Origin: Bugulina stolonifera
Taxonomy: Eukaryota > Bryozoa > Gymnolaemata > Cheilostomatida > Bugulidae
Assembly (NCBI GenBank): GCA_935421135.1
Contig: OW285193.1
Coordinates: 9,836,099-9,900,098, forward strand
Direction of reading: 5' to 3'
DNA length: 64,000 nt
The notes below the pieces were generated by a model. The model was not told where the DNA came from. It saw only the letters and a program-made list of their open reading frames with translations, and did no database searches. The translations under genes and the position numbers were made by a program. This document shows, one piece after another, positions 11,387 to 21,399 of this stretch. Within the stretch, counting starts at the first letter, position 1; every line of letters starts with the position of its first letter.

Positions 11387-14300
11387 TTAATCTATGTCCA
11401 TCCAACCACCAGAATAAGTTGTCTGTCCGGGCTGCAATACCAACAAAGTGAATATTACATAAAAAAATGCATGTAAATATCATGATTATAGTAATATTAT
11501 ACCGACTAAATACAGAAATGTTATTTCAAAGTATCTGGAATTTGATAACATTTCATATAGGACACTTCTAGTTCTTTGCTGCACCTGTAGCTCTAATGAA
11601 GTAGAATAAGTATACAAATCTATCTAGCCTAGACTGAGCAGGTTGGCAGAATCCTGACTTAAAATACATTGTAGGTCAGGAAATATAAAGGTCTTAAAAG
11701 TCTCGCAGGAACTTAGTTTGCAGCTACCTCTTTGAAGTTTTATACAGAAAGCAGTTTGTACTGCAAATGAGATATTTCTCTATTTACAATAGCTGAATGT
11801 GCTAGAAGAAGTTGAATCTCTCTTCATCTCTACGTGTATTATTGTGAAGGGTTTAAAGCAGTTGCTACAAATTATTGTAACGGCTAGTGCCTATCCTGTT
11901 ATACAGTACTATCACTAAAACATTGTCACACCAAAAGTTTTTATGGGAAAAGTTGTTTTCTAGTTTCAGTATAAAAAAACAACCTACTGGCTAATATTTC
12001 TCGGCGTGACCAGCAGCTTGCACTGCCAGGTGCCAGTGCTGGCTAACTCCCTGTGAGAAAGGGCCCAGATGACATGGCCATTTTTGGCAGGGGTAGAGGA
12101 GTTGCCTTGAAGCCATGCTTTCCATGACCCCAAGGGCTATTGAGGCACAGGAGCAATGGTGGCTAGATGCTCTACCTAACACCACCGTGGCTGGGATTTG
12201 AACCTGGAATCTTCAGCATGAAAGCTCAGCATTCTAACCCCTAAGCCACGGCGGCTCCCTTTTCTAGTTTCAGTATGAAGCAGTATTAATGCTTAGTAAT
12301 GTCTGATTGTTCTCTTGCTAGATGTCTATGTTTGATATTTCTCTATGCTTCAAATATAGCAATCCACATGTGGGATATTCTACTGCTTACCACTGTGCTT
12401 ATAGTTACTCACCTCTAGTTCAGCATTTGGAGGCATTTCCTTTCCTATTTCGTTGCTTGGATCCTTTTTAATTTGATGGCTGCAAATAAAAAATTTAAAC
12501 AAGTGATAATTTAAAATGACAAATGCCTAAATGATCAAGTTAAGAAATTCAGACAGAAAAAAATTGCTAGCATGCCACTAGTAATTGACATGGTGCGCAT
12601 TTAACTTCTTGTTTTGTTGTGTTTACTCGTGATGGAAGTGATGGTATAAAAATACTGTTTTGACTTTATTTGTAAATCTAATGAAGCAGATCAAGATAGT
12701 GTATTTATAAATTCAGCCTAGACTGATTAGTGTGGCAGTGTTAGGCAAATTCTCACTGCAAAATCATTCACAAGTTCAAAAGCTTCATAGAAACAGCTAC
12801 CAAATTTTTTCAATATTTTGTGCAGCAAGCGGTTTGTTCTTTAATGAGGTTTCTCTTTTTATAAAAGGAGAATAATGTACTGTTTTACTTGTGGCGGAAT
12901 ATGATATGAATACATGTACAAGTATGTGTATTACCTGTGTCATGAGCCACATGGGGTCAGAGCCAAAGTGTTGTAAGTGCCAATTGTTTCATATTGAGCT
13001 ATGATTCATTAAACATATCAGTAATATTTGTGAATCTATGGCTAAAGCTAAATTAATGGTGGTTGAATTATACGAGTTAAACTTGCATATTCTTGTATAA
13101 TATGTGTTTTTTTAGACACTGGGGTCAGCAGATTCTTAGTAATTCCACATACAACACCCACATTAAGCAACTAAATCAGTGCGAAACTGTTGTATGTGCC
13201 ACCTACAACAGTTTGGCATTAAGTTTTACTCCAACATTAACACAGTCACATACATTTGCAGGGACAAACAGCAAAGTATACATGGAAACATGTCCATATA
13301 GGCATTCAACATGATATTTAGCTTTATTTTGATAATACACATTGTATATGAATTATAATAACATACATAATGCATTACAGTCTATATTAGAATATTTCAC
13401 ATGTATTTAATATGGATGGGCTGGAAGCAGAGGGCAATAACACTACACTTTTTCTTGTAGACTGGCATAAAAAAGCTTAGCCATTGTCTTTGATTTAAGG
13501 TGCTCAATTAGTGAAAGTAGATCTCGCTTTTTGTCGCGATCAATGCCAGTCGGGGACTCGTAAGCTAATGGCAGCACCTGATCCAAGCGTACTCTTCCAC
13601 CACGCTTTCTATATGCCACAGTGGTCATCTCTCCATCTATATCATGACTCATCATGACTTTTGGGTCTCCATGGGCGGTCTTGATGTATTTGATGTGGTG
13701 CACTTTCATAATCCCTTGAAAGGCTGATGCTGTCATATTCTGTACATTGAAAAGCTTATAGTCAATAATATCTTCATGAGTGAGCTCATGAACTTTGTAT
13801 GGGTTTGATGTTCGAGCCCTTTGCATGCAGCTGTGTAGGTCTGATGGAAGATCAATTTCAATTTTATGTATTGCCGTCTCAATGGCTGAGTGCATGCTAT
13901 CACACTCCATGTGTGAATGGCCACTTTCAAAGTACTTCTGCTCTACCCGCTCAATGTTTTGGGCGCGAGAAAGAAAGGTTATAATGGCAGTGCCCAGAAT
14001 GCAATTTCTGTTTTGTGCCCCACATGTATCGCTGTACAAGATAACTTTTTTGTCACCTCTCTGGTCCAGCATCTCCAGCATCAACACAACAGCACTAGCT
14101 ATATCATTAGCACCTCTCGAGCATTCACCTTCATGCCATGTGTAGCAGTATCCATCTTTCGATTTAAGGTCATAAAATGTTAAGTTGTACACATTGAGCT
14201 TCCTTTTATAGTAACAAGAGCCAGCTTGAAGCTTTGGGCATGTCAGCACCTGCTGGAGGTCAAAAGTCAAGGCAGTGATACCTGGCATGTCTTTATCTGC

Positions 14301-17300
14301 CAATTTAGACTCCCTTGCCTTAACTTTTCTCTGATCATGCATGTCTTTTTCCACTTTTAGCTCCTCGGTCAAACAGCCGGCATCGTTAGCTTTATTATAG
14401 ATATCACAAAAGTCACACATGTCTTTTGAAGGGGCATGAAAGCCCAGATTGAAGCATGTCTCAAATATTTCTGAGTAGAGGTGCTGCTTTACTTGAGGAT
14501 GGTTAAATCCTGACTGTTGATAAAGACGAAACATTTTTGTCTTGTTCAAAGTTGGTTCTAGGTATTCCCTTAATGTTAAACCTCGGCAATAATGCGACTC
14601 TACACGGGGGAAAGCATCAATGTGTTGCTTTACTGAATCTCTCACATTATCTGGTATTCTATTGTGTGGTGCTGGCCGCAGTGCCACTGTACGCATGCCA
14701 TTATTTGCAGCTTTCAAGTTGTATAGAACCATCCTATCAGATATGCATAGAGTGGAGAGAACGAAAGTTTTACAGACTTTCACTTTGGTATTGTCGGCTA
14801 ACGGAAGATGGTAGCTTAAACTGTCACCTCGTAAGCGAGAAGGATTGCAAGTTTGCTTTTTCTTTTTCTCTCTTAAAGCATGGCCTACAACAAAATTTTG
14901 CCTTAAGATCGCACTGGCTAAACCGGACCAAAACCTGTCAAATATTCTTTGTCGTTGGTCCTCATCCAACAGGTGGCATTTGTACCTTGGTTTGCTGCAT
15001 TTACATCGCTCACCTACAGCTCTCTCTCGCTCTTGAGATTTGTATAGAAACCTCTTGCCCTGATTGTAATATCTACTTTTCTTGGTTGCTGCCCATTCAT
15101 TTTTATGGATCTGTCTCTTGCGGCTTCGTCTCTTTTCAGTAGTGCTGGAATCTGATGATGAGCATGTTGATGAATTATTCAGAGCAGATGGGGTGGACGT
15201 AGATGTAGGTGGTGATGTAGATGTAGGTGGTGATGTAGATGTAGGTGGTACACTTTCTACAGTTAGTCCTTCTAACTCACTGTCATCCGAATCAGCAGAA
15301 TCAGCTGCATGATCATAGTCTGGGTCTGCATCAGAGTCATCAGGTTGCTGTTCATCAACCAAATGTGTTAACTCTTGTTCTGTTGAGCTGCTCTCTACAA
15401 TGTTTCAGAAAATAATATACATATTTATACTATTATTAATATCTATCCAAAAGGATGTACGATGCATTATAATACATCAATTATACAAAGAATAGTAGTT
15501 TTTTTCGAATGAATTAGGGACTTTTAATACTACATGACCATGTAGATAAAGTGCTATATTAATATTGTTATACTACCTCAAAAAATCAAGCATAAGATAA
15601 TATTAAATATAAATAATCAAGTATAATAATATTGAAGATAATCAATTAATAATAATATCTGTCAATATTATATACATGGAGGTTGTACTTACCGACATAT
15701 TGACTAAATTCTGTGTCATCAACATACACCAGTTTTCTTGACGTCATTCTCACAGGCAGAAATACACAATGTTGTAGACTTACTAACAGACAGCTGGCAG
15801 AAATAATACTAACTAACTGAAAACAACTACTTAGTTTTGAAACTCCCTCAAAAAATATAACAACCAATGAGAATAATATGACTGTGAGTCATCGCTCAAT
15901 GCCAAACTGTTGTAAGTGGCTATTGCAACACTTTTGCACTCATGTTGTCATGCCATACATTGAGTTACCACAGTTTGATACTGAAAATATGCAGTTCTAG
16001 GTCAAATATACAGAATATAGCTTTACTGATGTGTAGTTGGTCATATGAAGAATATAATTCTTGAAAAAAGTCAAAAATTGAATTTTTTCAGTTACAACAC
16101 TTTCGCTCTGAACCCACACTTTCGCTCTATACTACTAATTATAGTAGACATTGTCTACTATAATTAGTAGTATCAATATTTCTATCTGACAGGAGTAATT
16201 GATACGCTGTATTAAACCAGAAAATAATTGCTCATGGTAGATCAAGAAGCTGTACCTATGGAAACAGAAACCTTTGTCTTACCTTGACTGTTTGACCAGG
16301 CCTGTATTTTGCATCTGTTTGCACTCTCCTTGACCATTCATGGTACCTTTAGCCTTGGTACCTTCTTTGGGACGTTCCTCCAACTTAATTTCTGTCAATT
16401 TATTATTCAGTTTGTTCAATTCTAAAAGTGTATAATTAGTTTGATCAGTAAGCTTAGCGCTTATTTAAATCTACTATTCACTCCTCTTATAGAAATTTAG
16501 TTGTTCCATTTGGGTTTTTTGTTGCTGTTGCTCAATTCTAACAGTAAATTTGAGCATACAATGATTTAAACCTAGCCTGCAGCTAAACAACTGGCTCCAC
16601 AAAGTTTGGATCTTACAAGGAATGTTTATAACCCAGCACTGTTGGATTACTCTGACTCTGTCTCCGACAAAAAGGATCTCCAACACCAACCTTTGTGTTT
16701 GCACCACATCAACTTTGCTGGAGTTGAGCAAAAAAGACGGAGTTGGTGTCGGTGTTGGAGTTGGTGTAATGTAAACGTACCTTCAGGTGGTTCTTAGAAT
16801 GACTTTTGAAATTTTGGGTAAAGAGACATAGGCTGTAAAAAAAGACAGTTCGAAACAGGACGTTTCATAACTGAACAGTTCAAAACAGGACAGTTCGAAA
16901 CTGTGTAGATTACATTTAGAAGAACACAACTTGCAGATAGCTAATTTTAAATAATTGAATTGATCACTTAAATAAAGAACTGTCCGGATTTGAACTGTCC
17001 ACTTTTGAAATGTCCTGTTTCAAACTGTCTAGAAGTTTTCAAATAATTGAGACTGGGCAGATATACAATGTATTTTCAATAAAGGGAGCAATTGCATAGG
17101 AAGATGCTCCATGTTATACTGTATGAAAGCAACAATTAAAATTTTACCTTTCTCATATAATGAAGTAGCAGCCACTCCTCGCATCCACCTTAGAATCTCC
17201 TTATTGCGCTGAAAAATACATCAGTAGCAAGTTAGGAGATCGATAATTTGGTTGACTGTAATGTAATTCTTTGATGCTTGTCTATTTTGGAATGAGTTGG

Positions 17301-18436
17301 AGATATTACAAACCCTGAAAGCTTCTACACGAGCCTCTTGTAGACTAAGCTGTCTCCTTAAAGGTTTGACAATGCCATTAGTTCGGCACTTGTTTTCTTT
17401 TTGAGACTAAAACAATACCTGAGTATATTGAAAATTTCAAATGATAATAAAATAACAGTGTAAATTCTGGCTGCTAACTGAAACCTAAGTTATATAAGCA
17501 TGAGTCATTTATTATATTTGTATCAAATTGTTGTTGAACACACTGCATAGGTATTTGGATTTGAGAAGAAAAGTGGAACAAGGTTTGAATGGCTGAACTA
17601 ATTAGACCAGTTTGTGGCATGGTATCCTACAATCTAAGAGGCAGGCCCACCCAATGCTTAGCTTCCAATTCAACATTAACCATATATTTTTATGTAAGCT
17701 AACTGTAGCTTTTGAGCTGAACTCTGCAATATGCAATTCTACAAACACAAGCCAAGTCAGAAGTAGAATCCTTGCAAGAAAAACTGTCAGACATTCTTCC
17801 AGATATCTTTCGCTTAGGACTACCTTACTTACTCTCTATTACTGCGAGGACAGTATAACTCAGTCTTGAAACTTTTATTTTGAAATGATTTGCATGTGTC
17901 TAGGGAGCATAAATAAATGTTAAAGATTTGTTGTGAAGTTGTAAAGACAACCAGCCCTGATTCTTGTTTTAGTATTATTCTATTAAGTACTGGAGTTAGG
18001 TGCAGAAGTGGAGAAATTTAAGATAGCCTGTGTTCTTCGCCAAAAATGAAGCAGGAGAAGTTGTCTTCTCTATACTTTGCTGGTTTACCGCCCTTACCCC
18101 AAACCCTAACCACAAACAAGGTACTAAGGTTATCCAAATTTCTCCACTACTGCACCTAACAGTGTTGACTAGGAAAGACACCTCCGACCTTGAAGCACTT
18201 CCAACACTTGTAATATGTCAATTTATTATAGAACACATTTTGAACTGATGTTTTCTAAATGGCCCTTTATAAGAAATTATATATTCACATATTCATATGA
18301 AAAGACCAATAAAGCAAATTCTCAATAACAATTCTTTATATTGGTAAATAACAATGCAGCACCTACCATTTTCATTAACTGTGGCTGTAGTATTAAAGCT
18401 TCAAGCTGTGCATCTGTTGCAAAAACTCTGAGCAAC
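11387..18436 (-). CDS. Unrecognised Lys/Glu-rich protein, 3' six exons of a gene
   Basis: I do not recognise the product. Six exons join in frame: 18367-18436, 17314-17406, 17148-17208, 16283-16421, 12413-12479 and 11387-11431 (ending in TAA). Donors are GTAGGT, GTTTGT, GTAAAA, GTAAGA and GTGAGT, and all phases match. The first listed exon enters with one leading base, so at least one upstream exon is missing; I could not find it. The protein is basic and charged, with recognisable stretches such as LEALILQPQLMKM, LRRQLSLQEARVEAFR and NKEILRWMRGVAATSLYEK, which look helical. The last exon (PGQTTYSGGWMDID) is the weakest. Its introns carry a SINE (11973-12259), a DNA transposon of about 3.2 kb (in the 3.8-kb intron 12480-16282) and a MITE (16844-17029). 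Confidence 0.65.
11590..11800. repeat. Dispersed direct repeat, left copy
   Basis: This resembles 12660-12870 in the same orientation: both contain ctctaatgaag / tctaatgaag, then tagcctagactga, a tggcag block, and a gcaGTTTGT...aatgag block before a ttctctttt stretch. The copies flank the SINE and the exon at 12413-12479. Identity is moderate and the class is unknown. Confidence 0.5.
11973..12259 (-). mobile_element. tRNA-derived SINE with 17-bp target duplication
   Basis: Read on the minus strand, the element starts with a tRNA-like head that has an A-box-like segment (GTGGCTTAGGG, 12238-12248) and a B box (GGTTCAAATCCC, 12193-12204). The presumed acceptor-stem ends GCCGCCG and CGGTGGT can pair. 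A tRNA-unrelated body of about 190 bp follows and ends in a T-rich tail near 11973-11985. The 17-bp sequence TTTTCTAGTTTCAGTAT flanks it perfectly at 11956-11972 and 12260-12276, the hallmark of LINE-mediated insertion, and the perfect duplication suggests a fairly young copy. It is in an intron of the 11.4-18.4 kb gene, in the same orientation. RNA polymerase III transcription is expected for the family but is not shown here. Confidence 0.92.
12660..12870. repeat. Dispersed direct repeat, right copy
   Basis: Partner of 11590-11800. It lies just outside the left end of the DNA transposon, within the same host intron. Confidence 0.5.
12953..12978. repeat. Left terminal inverted repeat
   Basis: GGGGTCAGAGCCAAAGTGTT continuing to GTAAGT. 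It matches the reverse complement of 16092-16115 with a few substitutions. Confidence 0.75.
13198..13220. repeat. Left subterminal inverted motif
   Basis: This 23-mer is the reverse complement of 15898-15920 with one mismatch (the shared core reads CCAAACTGTTGTA). It is a probable transposase-binding repeat. Confidence 0.8.
13443..15747 (-). CDS. Transposase-like protein, DUF7869-like, two exons
   Basis: The large exon (13443-15394) is open for 650 codons but has no in-frame ATG near its 5' end. Upstream in that frame it runs to a strong acceptor (cattgtAG at 15395). A short first exon, 15693-15747, starts with ATG (MTSRKLVYVDD), ends at a GTAAGT donor and joins in phase across a 298-bp intron, giving 668 codons. 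Layout: acidic Ser/Thr-rich N-terminus with three PPTSTS repeats near residues 69-86; basic patch around 106-125; Cys-rich CKCSKPRYKC at about 149-158; a CDFC knuckle near 345-348; then an RNase-H-like region with FDLQ (D397), YSDTCGAQNRN (D474) and GHSHMECDSMH (E515/D517). This pattern matches the animal DUF7869 proteins as I remember them; a DDE-type catalytic triad is my inference. The frame is uninterrupted, so it may be recently active or domesticated. Confidence 0.8.
15898..15920. repeat. Right subterminal inverted motif
   Basis: Inverted partner of 13198-13220, with one mismatch over 23 nt. It lies upstream of the transposase-like gene's first exon. Confidence 0.8.
16092..16115. repeat. 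Right terminal inverted repeat
   Basis: TTACAACACTTTCGCTCTGA continuing to ACCC, the inverted partner of 12953-12978. A nearby second copy of the block CACTTTCGCTCT (16117-16128) extends the end outward. Confidence 0.7.
16129..16173. repeat. Perfect palindrome, 22-bp arms, 1-nt spacer
   Basis: 16129-16150 is the exact reverse complement of 16152-16173, with one T between them. It directly abuts the right end of the DNA transposon. It has the same architecture as the 61-bp-arm palindrome at 8767-8889. Confidence 0.95.
16844..17029. mobile_element. Foldback MITE with ~53-bp terminal inverted repeats
   Basis: The left arm 16844-16896 (GACAGTTCGAAACAGGAC...) matches the reverse complement of 16977-17029 (GACAGTTTGAAACAGGAC...) at roughly four of five bases over about 53 bp. 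Each arm also repeats an internal ACAGTTC(G/A)AA unit. The ~80-bp middle has no coding capacity. It lies in the intron 16422-17147 of the 11.4-18.4 kb gene. No clear target duplication was found, so the superfamily is unknown. Confidence 0.8.
17995..18160. mobile_element. Short hairpin MITE-like element
   Basis: Arms 17995-18019 and 18136-18160 are inverted copies of a 25-mer (GTTAGGTGCAGAAGTGGAGA...) with one mismatch, separated by about 116 bp. Non-coding. It lies in an intron of the 11.4-18.4 kb gene. The outer target duplication is not evident. Confidence 0.65.
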
Positions 18437-21399
18437 CTACAAGGAATAAGGAACACAAGGCAATGGGCATGGACTGAAACTGAAAAGGGCAAAATACATG
18501 CATATATTTTGTAAAATACATGTAGGTTTTACCTTTTGACTTTTTCCAGCTATATTTTTTTCAAGGCCTTCTGTTACTACAGCTGTATATAGAATACATC
18601 AAAATGCAACTGTTTATAAAGCCCTTTATTTAATGCAAACCAAAGTTTGATGGTATTTGGTAAAAAACAAATTGAAATTGTCAGTTGCAGTTGGCTGCAT
18701 AAAGTTCTGCCTTAAAAGTTAGATAAAATCATGTGCTGGGAAATAATAATTACCAAATGACTCAATGAAATTCTTGTACATAAATATAGGAAACAAAGTA
18801 AAACAGATTCTAGAATAGTCAAAATGTAGCATCAGAAATCATTAACTAACTACCAAGTAATGCACATGTAGATAAATCCTGTGTATAACCTAGTACAGAA
18901 AGTAACATAATGTATTATGATAATAAATTATTTTAAATACCTTTGACCTCACTCCTAGAACTCAAGTTACTGTAACTAGTATTTAGTCTCTGACACTTTC
19001 CATCCAGTTTGCTGGCAAACAATTGTGCTGTCTACTGAAGCTTCTTGCTTCCTGTACTAGTAGTAGTAGTACTAGTAAAGATGGCAGTACAGACAGAGGG
19101 AACAATGGTGAATTAATAGTACTTGACTACCTTACAAACAACTAAACAAAGGAGTATTGATACAACATCTTGCACACCAATTGCTGAGGTACTATTTTAT
19201 GCTACCTAGATGATTATTATGAAATTAAGGTAGACACCATCACTGATTTATAAACAGCTCCATTGAGTACATGTAGATCACACAGCATGTACACATAATA
19301 ATACATCCTATTGTCTATACTCTATTATTATCAAACTGGTACAAAGGTGTTTGAAGTGACTCATGACTAACAGTGTAAATAAACAACTTTGTTTTAATGT
19401 GTGCCATATTTGTTACATACAATTAAATTCCAGTTGGTTGTTTGCTAGTTATCTTAGCATGTGATGTATGATCCCAGGGTATAACATGCTCCTACAATAT
19501 TTAGCTTACTTACAGTCTTTAAATGCCGGTAGATGGTGTAAGTAACACAGCTATTCCAGCTCACCAGTGAATCCCTAACTTATTTATATAACAAATAATT
19601 TTTTTGGAGAAGTTTTTGCACAATGAGGCAGCAATTTTCGACAGAGGAACAACTATTTTAAGAATGTTCAACAATGGATTAGTAATTAGTAGATTGGAAT
19701 GGTAGAAAATAAAAACTTATAAGGCTTTAAGGGGTGTGGCCATTTTTACAATTATAATGTAGTGAAGTATTTTAAGCAGTGATGATGTTTTTAAATATTA
19801 TTTTGCATTTGCTATTAAATAACTACAACTTTACTATAATCACCAATATCATGCCCAGAATTTATAGGGAAAACTTATACCTACATGTAGATGTATGAGA
19901 TGGAAGAGTCCATGTACTTATACTTATACAGTGTACACTGCAACATGATAAAAGTGTTTTAGATTGCTGTGTGAGAGTTATCCATTCTTTCCAAATATAT
20001 ATCATGAGGTGATAACTCTTTAGTGCCAGATTAGGAAGTTGAAGTAATGTGATTGTAAAGTTGGGTTATAGGTAGGACAAAAACCAAAGCTATACAATGC
20101 AATACAATTATGCTTTACAACTGTGGAATTCCGAAACTTGTCATAATTCAAGTGACCAGTGAAATATAATATAATTTACATGAGCAAGACATCAATTTGA
20201 AGTCGAGAATATCAGCCTAGTTGCTTAGAACTTCAGTACTGCTGTGTAGTGAACATTAGCTACGGACAACTGATAGATATACAACATGTACATGTAGATA
20301 TTATAAAGATTTAATTTAAATTTACCACTTGATTGAAGTTTGAATAAACAATAGAAAGTGTTATACAAGACTGACCTGCGCTGCAAGGTATGACATAATA
20401 TAGCAATAGACACCAAAGTATGACAAATAATACCAAGAGGTCAGCCTCACATAAGTCAGGTGGAGGGTTGAGATGCACACAATGCTAAAATACAATAAGT
20501 CAGCTGTGAGTCTTGTGTTGAAAGGCACGGATGGGAATTTTTTATCTACAATGTACCTACTGTAAACTTAAATACATGTGGGGTTCTGTTTGCAACATCC
20601 TACTTTAGCTCTAAATAGATATTGTTTAGCTGACTCCATCAGTTGAACTTTGCCTGTGTACATACATGTAGTTCCATTGATTATAGAAATAACTAAAATA
20701 TTTGTATACTCTCTTAGTTGAGTTGCAAAAGTGGAGTAAATAATATCACGTATTTGGGGCAATTACAAATGATTTTCTTTTTATGACAATGAAAATTTTT
20801 CCCCAAAATTAAAGGTAAACATAGGCCTATCTACAAATGTTTACCCTGTTTAACAAATTCCGATATCACTGCATTGTTTCTGTTTAGTAGGAGTTTTCTT
20901 GAAATTAACAAAATGTATTCATAGCTACTTTTTATCACATATGTTTCCTTCACACAAACAATTCATTATAAGTTTGATAATAGTGGGCATGAATGGCCTG
21001 ATTTTTAATAGCATCTGTAATAGTAGTATCTACTAAAATAAGTTTCTCCAGGAAAATCAATAGTGAAATAATATTATAGTATGTTATAATGATATTTATC
21101 TTGGTTTCCATGTTTACAGTTTTACAACAAAAGAAAGCCATTCATAGTGCATGATTCTTCTGAAAATGCTGCTAGCAAGGTACACATTAATGCTACTACT
21201 TGTAGCTACACAACAGTGAAAATGTTACATAATATTTTCTATATCACACAATGTATTCTATTTGTATTGATTAAAATGCTAGTACTGCTGTACTTGAAAG
21301 ATAATTACAGTGGCAGTTTGCTTTGCTCAGTATTATAGGCTATGTATGCATTTCTAAACACTAGGCGCTAGGAGTTGCAAGGGAGAGTGGGCGGCAGTC
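18437..21399. other. Mostly unassigned sequence
   Basis: This stretch should contain the missing 5' exon(s) and promoter of the minus-strand gene whose first located exon ends at 18436. A weak exon candidate exists near 19515-19550 (GTAAGT donor), but its phase does not match. Nothing else could be supported. Confidence 0.4.

Larger units (their letters stand above)
12953..16115 (-). mobile_element. DNA transposon with DUF7869-like transposase gene
   Basis: About 3.16 kb lies between imperfect terminal inverted repeats at 12953-12978 and 16092-16115; both read GGGxTCAGAGCxAAAGTGTTGTAA from the outside in, with a few mismatches. Subterminal motifs strengthen this: 13198-13220 and 15898-15920 are inverted copies of a 23-mer with one mismatch, and GCGAAACTGTTGTATGTGCC (13181-13200) is a further direct relative. 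Such clustered copies are typical transposase-binding sites. The element contains one two-exon gene, 13443-15747, on the minus strand. It sits in an intron of the 11.4-18.4 kb gene in the same orientation. The exact termini and target duplication are not resolved: a second gagcgaaagtgt block at 16117-16128 could be the real right edge. Confidence 0.75.

Noticed and set aside
12190..12260. A tRNA gene on the minus strand
   Set aside because: The A and B boxes belong to a SINE: the anticodon and T arms pair poorly, a tRNA-unrelated body follows, and a 17-bp target duplication flanks the whole unit.
13795..15312. Many plus-strand open frames, the longest 201 codons (14537-15142)
   Set aside because: They are antisense shadows of the 650-codon minus-strand transposase-like exon, which has domain-like conservation and phase-matched splicing.
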